Of a stretch of 12,648 nucleotides of DNA, positions 1-7,172 are shown one piece after another. The translations under genes were made by a program, and so were the position numbers. Position 1 is the first letter of the stretch. Each line of letters opens with the position of its first letter. The stretch is from contig DATBHM010000163.1 in assembly GCA_036557505.1 (NCBI GenBank), forward strand, positions 1 through 12,648, in the 5' to 3' direction. Under the pieces are notes generated by a model. That model was not told the origin of the DNA, ran no database searches, and saw only the letters and a program-made list of their open reading frames with translations. This DNA comes from DATBHM01 sp036557505. Lineage in GTDB: Bacteria; Actinomycetota; UBA4738; JACQTL01.

Positions 1-1509
1 TTCTTCGTGAAGGCGGTGCACCGGACGCCGTTCTCGGTCACCGACGGCGTGGCGTCGGTCGTGGTCGCGTGCGGCGCGGCGGCCGTGCTCAACCTGCTGG
101 CCCGCCGCCGGGACCGGGGCAAGGCCGTACTGGTGCCGTTCGTCCGCCGGTCGGTGTCGCTGTTCTCCAACGCCGCCTTCGGGACCTTGATGGGGGCGGT
201 GTTCCTGGCGGTGCTCGGCGACGGCATCGTGCAGGGGGCCCTCGCGAAGACGATCGCCTTCGGCGGCAAGGCGGGGTTCTCGCTGGACGAGGCGCGGTCG
301 CCGCGACACATCCTCGCGCTGGTGCTCCTGACCTACCTGCCGTACATGCTGATCAGCCCGTTCATGGGCGTGGTCATCGATCGCTTCGACCGCCGCAAGC
401 TTCTGGTCCTCGCGAACGGGTTCCGCGCGGTGGTGATCGCGGTGATCGCGTTCGGCGCCACCTCGCTGCCCGACCCCGTGCTGATCACCGCGCTGGTCCT
501 CACGCTCGCGTCGACGCGGCTGGTGCTCGCGATCAAGTCGGCCGGCATGCCGACCGTGCTGGGGGGGCGCGACCTCATGCAGGGGAACTCGATCTCCCAG
601 GCCGGGCAGGCGGTGTTCCAGCTGGCCGGCGCGGGGATCGCGCTGGTCGGGACCAAGGTCGCGTCGGCCGGCGTGGTCATCCTCGGCGGCGCGATCGTGT
701 ACGGGGTGGGTGCGCTGTTCGCGTCCCGGACCCGCGATTTGTCCGAGGGAACGAGGACCTCGAAGATCCTGCAGGAGGCGCGACGGATCCTGCACGACAT
801 CGCGGAGGGCGTCCGCCAGATCCGCCGACGCCCGCCGGCCGCCCTCGGCGTGACGTCGTTCCTCACATTGCGGACGCTGATCTCGTTCGGCTCGCTGGTG
901 TTCGCGCTGCAGGCCCGCGCCATCCTCGGCGGGAAGTCCTCGAGCGCGGCGGTGATCATCGCCGGCCTGGCGGCCGCCCTCGGCGCGGCGCTCGGGTTCG
1001 TGCTGGCCCAGGTGCTGAAGGACCGCGTCGTGCCGCCGCGACTCATCGTCGGCGCCATGCTCATCGCGGGGATCGGGTTCGTGCTGCTCGGCGGGATCAG
1101 GACGACGTTCGGACTGTCGGTGGTGGCCTTCGTGGCCGCACTGTCCTACTTCGTCGGGAAGATCTCGGCCGACACGATCATGCAGCAGTCCCTGCCCGAC
1201 GAGTACCGGGGGCGGGGGTTCAGCTTCTTCGACGTGGCGTACAACCTGGCCTGGATCCTCCCGGCCCTCGTGCTGTTCCTGACGTGGACCACCGGCCGGG
1301 CCCGCCTGCTGATGATCTCGGCGGGGGCGCTGTTCCTGCTGCTCGGCCTGGCGACGTCGATGTGGTACCGGCGGCTGGGGCCGGCGGCGTTCGAGCCGCC
1401 GGACGGGGCCGAGGATGCCCCGAAGGTCCTCGCCAACGGCGAGGGCGAGGTGACCGTCGTGGACGCCGGCGAGCCGGAGTCCTCCGAGCCGGCGGGGCGT
1501 CCGTCCTAG
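1..1509 (+). CDS. MFS-type transporter, 5' end outside window
   Basis: Multi-pass membrane protein of the major facilitator superfamily, probably a drug or metabolite exporter of the MFS_3-like group; no substrate can be inferred. The frame is open to the left edge, so the true start may lie upstream; a GTG at 7 is the first candidate inside. Counting from that GTG, an N-terminal segment of about 55 residues with one hydrophobic stretch (about 11-31) precedes what looks like the usual MFS start (RRSVSLFSNAAF, about 47-58). The MFS loop motif GVVIDRFDRRKLL (about 120-132) follows the second core helix. Further hydrophobic segments continue to about residue 450, then a hydrophilic acidic tail of about 45 residues. 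It ends at TAG, 85 bases before the next gene, which reads in the same direction. The family call is firm; the start is not. Confidence 0.85.
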   Translation, partial: FFVKAVHRTPFSVTDGVASVVVACGAAAVLNLLARRRDRGKAVLVPFVRRSVSLFSNAAFGTLMGAVFLAVLGDGIVQGALAKTIAFGGKAGFSLDEARSPRHILALVLLTYLPYMLISPFMGVVIDRFDRRKLLVLANGFRAVVIAVIAFGATSLPDPVLITALVLTLASTRLVLAIKSAGMPTVLGGRDLMQGNSISQAGQAVFQLAGAGIALVGTKVASAGVVILGGAIVYGVGALFASRTRDLSEGTRTSKILQEARRILHDIAEGVRQIRRRPPAALGVTSFLTLRTLISFGSLVFALQARAILGGKSSSAAVIIAGLAAALGAALGFVLAQVLKDRVVPPRLIVGAMLIAGIGFVLLGGIRTTFGLSVVAFVAALSYFVGKISADTIMQQSLPDEYRGRGFSFFDVAYNLAWILPALVLFLTWTTGRARLLMISAGALFLLLGLATSMWYRRLGPAAFEPPDGAEDAPKVLANGEGEVTVVDAGEPESSEPAGRPS

Positions 1510-1560
1510 GCGCTCCCGAGCCCTGCCCGGTCCGCGCCCGATGGGTCGTCGCCGCTCGGT

Positions 1561-1588
1561 TTGACGGGGCACCCCAAGCGGGAACGCT
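1561..1588 (+). promoter_or_regulatory. Candidate promoter for the YihY-family gene
   Basis: TTGACG (1561-1566) and AACGCT (1583-1588) are separated by 16 bases, and the GTG start at 1595 follows the second box by 6 bases. TTGACG is a good -35 match; AACGCT is a poor -10 (A instead of the first T). If used, the transcript would begin at or next to the start codon, which fits the absence of a clear Shine-Dalgarno sequence. Read by eye only. Confidence 0.35.
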
Positions 1589-1594
1589 CCGAAC

Positions 1595-2635
1595 GTGAAT
1601 GTCGTGCAGGGCGTCGTCCGGTGGGCCGACCGGTTCCAGCAACGGCACTCCGTGGTGGGGTTCCCGTTCGCGGTGGTGAAGAAGTACGGCGACGACCAGG
1701 CCGGGAACCTCGCCGCGCTGATCGCCTACTACGGGTTCTTCTCCCTGTTCCCGCTGATGCTGGTGTTCGTCACGATCCTGGGGCTGGCGCTCAAGGACAA
1801 CCCAACGCTGCAGGACAAGATCCTGCACTCGGCCCTCGCGCAGTTCCCGATCATCGGCGACCAGATCGAGAACAACGTCCACTCGCTCCAGGGCAGCGGT
1901 CTGACCCTGCTGATCGCCATCCTGGTGACGCTGTGGGCGGGTCTCGGCGTGATGAACGCCATGCAGACGGCCATGAACGTCGTGTGGGACGTCCCCCGGC
2001 GGGACCGTCCGAACTTCATCAAGGGCCGGGTCCGCGCGTTGCTGATGCTCGTCCTGCTGGGGACCGCGAGCATCGCGGCCGCGGTCGTCGCCGGAATCAC
2101 CGCAGCGGCGGCGAATTCCACGGTCTCGTTCGTCCTCGGGTTGGCGCTGTCGTTCGCGCTGAACCTCGGGGTGTTCCTGCTGGCGTTCAAGATCCTCACG
2201 GCGCGAAAGCTGTCGTGGGGCGACGTGCTTCCGGGGGCGGTGCTCGCCGCGGTGGCCTGGCTGGCGCTGCAGCTGCTCGGGGGCTACATCGTCGGCCACC
2301 AGCTGAAGTCGGCCAGCCAGGTGTACGGCCTGTTCGCCGTGGTCATCGGACTGCTGGCCTGGATGGCCCTCGGCGCGACCGTGACGCTCTACGCCGCCGA
2401 GGTGAACGTCGTGCGCAAGGAGCGTCTGTGGCCCCGGAGCCTGGTCCAGCCGCCGCTCACGGAGGCCGACCGGGCCGCGTACCGGCGCGCCGCGATCGCC
2501 TCCGAGCGCCGCCCCGAGCAGACCATCGCGGTCCGGTTCGAGGAGGAAACCGACCACGAGTCCGAGCAGGCCGACCGATCGGAGCGCGGCCGGATCCGCG
2601 ACGTCGAGGAGCGCGGCGCGTCGGGAACGCGCTAG
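1595..2635 (+). CDS. YihY/BrkB-family inner-membrane protein
   Basis: Integral membrane protein of the YihY/virulence-factor-BrkB family, 346 residues with about six membrane segments. The biochemical function of the family is not settled; old ribonuclease BN labels are not reliable. The family signature is clear: Asp/Gln-rich entry DDQAGNLAALIAYYGFFS (about 33-50) followed by LFPLML, then hydrophobic segments at about 105-125, 143-172, 178-202, 211-232 and 243-268. The C-terminal 65 residues are hydrophilic and charged. GTG at 1595 is chosen; another GTG at 1604 would shorten the protein by only three residues. There is no strong ribosome binding site. The gene follows the MFS gene by 85 bases and overlaps the convergent oxidoreductase gene by the 4-base CTAG. 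Confidence 0.9.
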   Translation: MNVVQGVVRWADRFQQRHSVVGFPFAVVKKYGDDQAGNLAALIAYYGFFSLFPLMLVFVTILGLALKDNPTLQDKILHSALAQFPIIGDQIENNVHSLQGSGLTLLIAILVTLWAGLGVMNAMQTAMNVVWDVPRRDRPNFIKGRVRALLMLVLLGTASIAAAVVAGITAAAANSTVSFVLGLALSFALNLGVFLLAFKILTARKLSWGDVLPGAVLAAVAWLALQLLGGYIVGHQLKSASQVYGLFAVVIGLLAWMALGATVTLYAAEVNVVRKERLWPRSLVQPPLTEADRAAYRRAAIASERRPEQTIAVRFEEETDHESEQADRSERGRIRDVEERGASGTR

Positions 2636-3570
2636 CGGTCGTCCAGGAGCGGGACGACCTCCTCCGCCAGCCAGTCCATGGTGTCGAGAACGTCGGGGAG
2701 GATGAACGGGAGGTCGAGCACCAGCAGCGTGACCCCGGCGTCCTCGTAGGCCCGGATCTCCGCGGCGATCCCGTCCGGCGAGCCCGCGATCGACCGTCGT
2801 TCCGGGAGGAAGTTCGACACCTCGAACGGCGGCACCAGACCGCGGCGGACCGAGAGCGTGAGTGCGGACGGGTCGCGCCCCGCCCCCTCGGCCGCCCGGG
2901 CGATCGCGTCGCGCTTCGCCCCGACGTCGTCCAGGAACACCTCGAATCCCAGCCACCCGTCGCCGAGCGCCCCCGCCCGGCGGAGCGCCGCCTCGGTGTT
3001 CCCCCCGACCATGATCGGCGGGCCGCCCGGCCGCGACGGGTGCGATGCGAGCACGATCTCGTCCAGCCGCCAGAACCGCCCGTCGAACGAGATGTGGTCG
3101 TTCGCGGCCCACAGGGCCCGCATCAGCCGCATGGCCTCGTCGGTCCGGGCTCCGCGTTCCCGCTTGGGGACGCCGACGGCGGCGAACTCCTCCTCCATCC
3201 ATCCCGACCCGATGCCCAGCACGATGCGGCCCTCCGAGAGCCGGTCGAGCGACGCGAGCTCCTGCGCGAGCACGACCGGGTGCCGGTACGGCAGGACGAG
3301 CACGCTCGTGCCGATGAGCAGCCGCTCGGTGGCCCCGGCCACCACGCCCATCACGGCGACCGGGTCCAGCCAGTCGACGCCCGGGGAGAACGCCAGCTCG
3401 GTGGTCGTCTCGGGATAGGGGTACACGCTCGTCCGTGTCCTGGGGAACGCGACGTGGTCCTGGGTCCAGACGCTGTGGAACCCGTTGCGCTCGGCGCGCC
3501 GGGCCACATCGAGGACGAACTCACGCTCGCCGACCGGCCCGACCGACGGCAGGGCGATCCCGACGTCCAT
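2632..3570 (-). CDS. LLM-class F420-dependent oxidoreductase
   Basis: Luciferase-like monooxygenase-fold flavin/deazaflavin oxidoreductase, 312 residues, the normal length for the actinobacterial F420-dependent LLM subgroup. It probably transfers hydride between F420 and an unknown substrate in the cytosol. Visible signatures: start strand MDVGIALPSVGP, TQDHVAFP (about 36-43), and the family-typical block EGRIVLGIGSGWMEEEFAAV followed by GVPKRERGARTDEAM (about 113-147). PPIMVGGNTEAALRRAGALG then appears at about 184-203. ATG at 3570 starts exactly at the first beta strand. F420 use is inferred from family membership; FMN-dependent relatives exist. The stop shares CTAG with the YihY gene, and the 5' end faces the alpha/beta hydrolase gene across a 68-base spacer. 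Confidence 0.9.
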   Translation of the reverse strand: MDVGIALPSVGPVGEREFVLDVARRAERNGFHSVWTQDHVAFPRTRTSVYPYPETTTELAFSPGVDWLDPVAVMGVVAGATERLLIGTSVLVLPYRHPVVLAQELASLDRLSEGRIVLGIGSGWMEEEFAAVGVPKRERGARTDEAMRLMRALWAANDHISFDGRFWRLDEIVLASHPSRPGGPPIMVGGNTEAALRRAGALGDGWLGFEVFLDDVGAKRDAIARAAEGAGRDPSALTLSVRRGLVPPFEVSNFLPERRSIAGSPDGIAAEIRAYEDAGVTLLVLDLPFILPDVLDTMDWLAEEVVPLLDDR

Positions 3571-3578
3571 GGCCGGGC

Positions 3579-3584
3579 AGAGTA
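3579..3584 (-). promoter_or_regulatory. Candidate -10 box for the LLM oxidoreductase
   Basis: On the minus strand TACTCT lies 8 bases before the ATG at 3570. This matches the TAnnnT consensus and nearly the same spacing seen before the EamA gene and the 57-residue gene. No Shine-Dalgarno sequence sits in the 8-base gap, so a leaderless mRNA is the simplest reading. No TTGACA-like -35 is obvious; the palindrome at 3595-3613 occupies that region. Confidence 0.45.
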
Positions 3585-3594
3585 GCCGGGCGCG

Positions 3595-3613
3595 GCCGCG
3601 TAGGCTACGCGGC
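3595..3613. promoter_or_regulatory. 19-bp palindrome in divergent promoter region
   Basis: GCCGCGTAGGCTACGCGGC is a perfect inverted repeat with 9-base arms around one central G. It lies between the divergent oxidoreductase and hydrolase genes. Its core TAGGCTA is a TAnnnT box on both strands: plus TAGGCT 3601-3606, minus TAGCCT 3607-3602. It could therefore be an operator, a symmetric bidirectional -10, or both. It also covers the expected -35 position of the candidate oxidoreductase promoter. Confidence 0.45.
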
Positions 3614-3625
3614 GTCCCGGTGGCC

Positions 3626-3632
3626 GGGGAGG
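3626..3632 (+). promoter_or_regulatory. Shine-Dalgarno site that decides the hydrolase start
   Basis: GGGGAGG lies 6 bases before GTG 3639. The frame is open far upstream (to about 3435), but this strong site plus the start of the first beta strand right after GTG 3639 fix the start there. Confidence 0.65.
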
Positions 3633-3638
3633 CGGCGC

Positions 3639-4427
3639 GTGGAGGTGGACAGCGGCGGCGTTCGGTTGCACGTCGAGGTGGACGGCGACGGCGAGCCGGT
3701 CACCGTCCTCGCCCACGGCCTCACGAACTCCTGCCGGGAGCTCGCGCTGCTCACCGGGCTGATCGACGGGACCAAGGTGCGGTTCGACTTCCGGGGGCAC
3801 GGCCACTCGGGAGCGCCGGAGGATCCGGCCCGGTTCACCTTCGCGGACATGGCGGACGACCTCGAGGCGGTGGCGGCGCGGTTCGGCGCCACCAGGGCCA
3901 TCGGGACGTCGATGGGGGCCGGGGCGATCGGCCACCTCCTCTCCGACCGGCCGGACCGCTTCGAGCGGATCGTGCTGCTGCTGCCAGCCGGGCTCGACCG
4001 GCCGTTCCGGAATCCCCACCGGTTCCTGCGATACGCCGACGCGCTGGAGTCGCTCCCGAGGGACGAGGCGATCGAACGCGTCCTCGACGACCCCGACCGC
4101 GTGGCCGTGTACGCGGCCTCGCCCTGGCTCCGGGACGTCGACCGCACGACGTGGGACGACACGGCCGACATGGCGGCGCTGGCCCGCGCGATCCGGGGCG
4201 TCGTGTCCGACTACCCGGTGCGGGACCGCGAGCTGCTCCGCCGCGTCGAGGCACCCGTGTTCCTCATCGCCCGCGAGGGCGACGTCATCCACCCGGCCGA
4301 GCTCGCCCGGACGCTCCACGGGCTCCTCCCGAACAGCGAGCTCGTCGTGCTCGGCGGCGAGGCCGAGATGCTCGCCGACCTGCCGGCGCTGGTCGAGCGG
4401 GTCCGGGCGTTCCTGGGGGCCGGATGA
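3639..4427 (+). CDS. Alpha/beta-hydrolase-fold protein, catalytic His not evident
   Basis: A 262-residue alpha/beta hydrolase of the usual single-domain length, cytosolic. Seen: strand and oxyanion region TVLAHGLTN (about 22-30), FDFRGHGHSG (49-58), nucleophile elbow GTSMGAG with Ser91, and the usual late acid in REGDVIHP (Asp215). The expected final catalytic His, normally in a GxGH-like turn 20-30 residues after the acid, is not there: the aligned stretch reads VLGGEAEMLADLP (237-249), with Glu at the likely position. His218 is only three residues after the acid and is unlikely to substitute. The protein may be a non-canonical or inactive hydrolase, or the His may come from elsewhere. The substrate is unknown. 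The stop overlaps the ATG of the amidase gene (ATGA), so the two are translationally coupled. Confidence 0.85.
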   Translation: MEVDSGGVRLHVEVDGDGEPVTVLAHGLTNSCRELALLTGLIDGTKVRFDFRGHGHSGAPEDPARFTFADMADDLEAVAARFGATRAIGTSMGAGAIGHLLSDRPDRFERIVLLLPAGLDRPFRNPHRFLRYADALESLPRDEAIERVLDDPDRVAVYAASPWLRDVDRTTWDDTADMAALARAIRGVVSDYPVRDRELLRRVEAPVFLIAREGDVIHPAELARTLHGLLPNSELVVLGGEAEMLADLPALVERVRAFLGAG

Positions 4428-5836
4428 ACGAGCTCGAGACCGCCGCCGGGATGGCCGCGGCAGTCGCGTCGGGCGAGGTCTCGCCGGTCGAGCTGGTCCA
4501 GCGGTCGTTGTCGCGGGTGCAGATGTGGCAGGACCCCACGAACGCGTTCACCCAGCTGCTGTTCGGCGCCGGGCTGGAGGAGGCCCGCCGGATCGAGGCG
4601 CGGGTGGCCGCCGGCGAGCCCGTCGGACCCCTGGCGGGTGTTCCCGTGGCCGTCAAGGACCTGTTCGACGTGGCCGGGCACGACACCACCGGGTGCTCAC
4701 TCGCGTACGTGGGGAACCGCGCGGCGGCCGACGCCGGGGTCGTCCGCCGGCTGAAGGCGGCCGGCGCGATCGTGGTGGGCAAGACCAACATGCACGAGCT
4801 GGCCGCCGGGGCGACCAACCTGGTTTCCGCGTGCGGGCCCACGGCCAACCCCTGGGACCTCGCCCGGATCACCGGCGGCTCGAGCGGCGGGTCCGGAGCG
4901 GCCGTCGCGGCAGGGATCGTCCCCATCGCGCTGGGGAGCGACACGGGCGGATCGATCCGCATCCCGTCGTCGTTCTGCGGGATCGGGGGGCTGAAGCCGA
5001 CCCACGGCGCGCTCCCGCTCGACGGCGTCATGCCGCTCGCGCCGTCCATGGACTGTCCGGGGCCCATGGCCGGTTCGCTCGAGGACCTGGCGCTCGCCTG
5101 GGACGTGCTGATCGGGCCGGGGGAGGGCGGCCACCACGCCGACGACGACCGGCCCTCGCGGGTGGGGGTGCTGGGCGGGTGGTTCATCGAACGCATCCAG
5201 CCGGAGGTCGTCGACGGCGTACGGGCGGCGGGGCTCGCGTTGGAGCGCCTCGGGGTGGGGATCGAGCCCGTCGACGGGTCGGGGCTGGAGGACGCCCTGC
5301 AGACGTGGACCGATCTGGCCTGGTCGCAGTTCGCCGACGTCCACGCGAATCTCCTCGACCACCCCGAGCTGGTCGACCCCCTGACGTTCTCCTACCTGGA
5401 GCATGGCGCGTCGCTCACGGCCGAGGAGCGGATGGCCGCGCGGGTCCGGGCCGAGGACGTCGGACACTGGTTCGCGGAACGGCTCCAGCACGTCGACGTG
5501 CTGCTGTCCCCCTCGACGCCGTTCCCCGCGCCGCCGGCCACCGCCGAGGAGGTCGAGGTGCGCGCCGGCGTGATGCTCGGGGTCCACCGCGGCGCGCCGA
5601 GCGCCATGACGCGGCCCGTCAGCCTCAGCGGCCTTCCGGCGCTGGCGATCCCGAGCGGGCTCTCCGGCGACGGGCTGCCGCTCGGCATCCAGCTGATCGC
5701 GGGGCGCCGACGCGAGCGGCTGCTGCTCGCGACCGCGACGATGCTCGGGGGGGAGGACTCGCGGTTCCGTCCGATGCGGGCGCCGTACCCGCCGCCGGGC
5801 TGGACCGCCCCGCCTGACGCCTCCGCCCCGGACTAG
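4424..5836 (+). CDS. Amidase-signature family amidohydrolase
   Basis: A 470-residue amidase of the amidase-signature (GatA-like) family, which hydrolyses C-N amide bonds through a Ser-cisSer-Lys triad. All three residues are seen at the spacing known for the family: Lys78 in GVPVAVKDLF, cis-Ser153 in GGSSGGSGAA, and nucleophile Ser177 in DTGGSIRIP. The linker KTNMHELAAG (120-129) and the C-terminal GLPLGIQLIAG are also typical. It is probably a stand-alone amidase, not the GatA subunit, because no gatB or gatC is adjacent; the substrate cannot be told. ATG 4424 overlaps the hydrolase stop by 4 bases and has a G-rich stretch (GGGGG) just upstream, so the pair forms one operon. The stop shares CTAG with the convergent glutaredoxin gene. 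Confidence 0.9.
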   Translation: MNELETAAGMAAAVASGEVSPVELVQRSLSRVQMWQDPTNAFTQLLFGAGLEEARRIEARVAAGEPVGPLAGVPVAVKDLFDVAGHDTTGCSLAYVGNRAAADAGVVRRLKAAGAIVVGKTNMHELAAGATNLVSACGPTANPWDLARITGGSSGGSGAAVAAGIVPIALGSDTGGSIRIPSSFCGIGGLKPTHGALPLDGVMPLAPSMDCPGPMAGSLEDLALAWDVLIGPGEGGHHADDDRPSRVGVLGGWFIERIQPEVVDGVRAAGLALERLGVGIEPVDGSGLEDALQTWTDLAWSQFADVHANLLDHPELVDPLTFSYLEHGASLTAEERMAARVRAEDVGHWFAERLQHVDVLLSPSTPFPAPPATAEEVEVRAGVMLGVHRGAPSAMTRPVSLSGLPALAIPSGLSGDGLPLGIQLIAGRRRERLLLATATMLGGEDSRFRPMRAPYPPPGWTAPPDASAPD

Positions 5837-6084
5837 CCCACCAGCTTGCGGGTGAGCTCCTCGTCCGACGGTTCGGTCATGATCGTCCCGTCGGGGAACA
5901 GGATGGTCGGCACGACGCGGAGGCCGCGGTTGATCCGCACCACGCGGTCGGCGGCGACCTCGTCCTCGTCCACGTCGATCCAGCGGTACCGGGCGCCGAG
6001 CCGATCCAGCACGCGTTTGGCGCGCCGGCAGTCGGAGCACCACGTGGTCGAGTACACGACGATCTCGTCGGGGCTCGGTTCCAT
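5833..6084 (-). CDS. Mycoredoxin-like glutaredoxin
   Basis: Small thioredoxin-fold redox protein, 83 residues from ATG 6084. The active site is WCSDC with cysteines 16 and 19. The cis-proline is in VVPTILFPDG (Pro59), followed by the usual FPDGT turn. This resembles the actinobacterial glutaredoxin/mycoredoxin group, which reduces mixed disulfides with mycothiol; assignment to mycothiol rather than glutathione is inferred from family and host. The frame extends upstream to a GTG at 6126, giving 97 residues. ATG 6084 is preferred because it sits five residues before the first beta strand, and neither start has a strong ribosome binding site. It converges on the amidase gene and diverges from the EamA transporter. 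Confidence 0.88.
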   Translation of the reverse strand: MEPSPDEIVVYSTTWCSDCRRAKRVLDRLGARYRWIDVDEDEVAADRVVRINRGLRVVPTILFPDGTIMTEPSDEELTRKLVG

Positions 6085-6131
6085 CAAACGGGCACCAGTC
6101 TTTCGGGTCGAGGGGGCGTTCGCCACCTGGT

Positions 6132-6173
6132 GAACGGCCGCCGTCCCCGGAACATTCCCGGCCGCGGCCGTTC
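6132..6173. promoter_or_regulatory. 10-bp inverted repeat between divergent genes
   Basis: GAACGGCCGC (6132-6141) and its exact complement GCGGCCGTTC (6164-6173) flank a 22-base spacer that holds a smaller GGAA-CA-TTCC inverted repeat (6149-6158). It sits between the glutaredoxin (-) and EamA (+) genes, upstream of both. It may be a regulator binding site for either or both. A chance GC-rich repeat is also possible. Confidence 0.35.
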
Positions 6174-6217
6174 CGAACCACCGGCCTGCCCCGCGTCGAG
6201 GCCCCCGACGCCGCCGC

Positions 6218-6223
6218 TAGCAT
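6218..6223 (+). promoter_or_regulatory. Candidate -10 box for the EamA transporter
   Basis: TAGCAT (TAnnnT) is 9 bases before ATG 6233 with no Shine-Dalgarno sequence between. This predicts transcription starting at or within a few bases of the ATG. No clear -35 box is seen. Confidence 0.45.
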
Positions 6224-6232
6224 GCGCACCTC

Positions 6233-7153
6233 ATGGCCGGCGATGCCAAGCCCAGGAACGAGGACGCGATCGGCGGCGGGCTCATCGTCCTGGCGAGCCT
6301 GATGTTCGGCATCGTCGTGGTGCTCGGGCGTATCGTCACCGACGGGCCGAAGGGGATGCCGGTCCCCATGATGCTGTCGATCCGGTTCGGCGGGGCCGCG
6401 GTGCTGCTGTTCCTCCTGCTGGTCGCGCTGCGGCGGCCGCCCGTGCCCGCGCGGGGGGAGCGACTCGGTCTGGCGGCGCTGGCGGTCGCCGGTTACGCGG
6501 TCGAGTCGTCGCTGTTCTTCCTGGCGGTCCAGCACGGGGAGACGGCGGCGGTGACGCTGCTGTTCTTCACGTATCCGATCGTGGTCACGGTCGGGGCGAT
6601 GGCGCTCGGCCAGGGGGCGCCCGGGCGGGTGGTCATGCTGAGCCTGGCCTCGGCGATCGCCGGATCGGCGCTCGTCATCCTGGCGGGCGGCGGACTGGCC
6701 ATCGAGGGGCTCGGCGTGGCGTTCGCGCTGGGCGCGGCGTGCGTGTACAGCTGCTACCTGCTGGGCGTCGACCGGGTCGTGCGCATGACCGAGCCGCTCG
6801 CGGGGGCCATGTGGGTGAGCCTGTTCGCCTCGCTCGGGCTGGTGGCCTACGCCGCGATCAGCGGGAACCTGCAGGCGCCCGACGGGATCCGGCAGTGGGC
6901 GCCCCTCGCCGGGATGGGCGCGGCGACGGCGGCCGCGTTCGTGTGCCTGTTCGCGGGGCTCCGGCGCCTGGGGCCGGTGCGCACGGCGGTGGTGGCGGCC
7001 ACGGAGCCGCTCGCGGCGACCGTGCTGGCGTTCCTGTTCCTCGGCCAGCCGGTCCGGCCGGGCGTCGTGGCGGGCGGGGTGCTGATCCTGTCCGGCGCGA
7101 TCGCCGCCAGCCTGGCCCGCACCGCGCCGGCGGCCGAGCCGGAGGTCCCGTGA
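6233..7153 (+). CDS. EamA/DMT-family transporter
   Basis: A 306-residue inner-membrane protein of the drug/metabolite transporter superfamily, with two EamA repeats of about five helices each (about 14-146 and 160-296), the standard length and layout. Typical marks: the N-terminal helix with LIVLASLMFGIVVVLGRI, the end of the first repeat GSALVILAGG, and the conserved end of the second repeat with AATEPLAATVLAFLFLGQ (about 260-277) followed by a final hydrophobic helix GVLILSGAIAASLA. The substrate is unknown; DMT proteins export amino acids, nucleotides or drugs. ATG 6233 follows a TAnnnT box by 9 bases and leads directly into the protein with a short polar N-terminus. The 57-residue gene begins 19 bases after the stop and may be co-transcribed. 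Confidence 0.9.
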   Translation: MAGDAKPRNEDAIGGGLIVLASLMFGIVVVLGRIVTDGPKGMPVPMMLSIRFGGAAVLLFLLLVALRRPPVPARGERLGLAALAVAGYAVESSLFFLAVQHGETAAVTLLFFTYPIVVTVGAMALGQGAPGRVVMLSLASAIAGSALVILAGGGLAIEGLGVAFALGAACVYSCYLLGVDRVVRMTEPLAGAMWVSLFASLGLVAYAAISGNLQAPDGIRQWAPLAGMGAATAAAFVCLFAGLRRLGPVRTAVVAATEPLAATVLAFLFLGQPVRPGVVAGGVLILSGAIAASLARTAPAAEPEVP

Positions 7154-7158
7154 CCGCG

Positions 7159-7164
7159 TACGCT
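7159..7164 (+). promoter_or_regulatory. Candidate -10 box for the 57-residue gene
   Basis: TACGCT (TAnnnT) is 8 bases before ATG 7173, in the short gap after the EamA stop. There is no Shine-Dalgarno sequence in the gap. The same layout occurs before the oxidoreductase and EamA genes, which supports a leaderless start at 7173. Confidence 0.45.
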
Positions 7165-7172
7165 GGCCGGCG

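Noticed and set aside
1516..1562. CCGAGC/GCTCGG inverted repeat followed by TTT after the MFS gene, as a terminator
   Set aside because: The stem is only 6 bases with a 32-base loop, and the T-run is three bases long and part of the candidate -35.
1220..3202. Long minus-strand open frame across the MFS, YihY and oxidoreductase genes
   Set aside because: Composition is Arg/Gly/Pro-rich and low in protein-like pattern; it is an antisense shadow of high-GC genes with clear families on the other frames.
4697..6535. 612-codon minus-strand open frame over the amidase and EamA genes
   Set aside because: Crosses three genes with certain family assignments and has Arg/Asp/Gln-rich junk composition.
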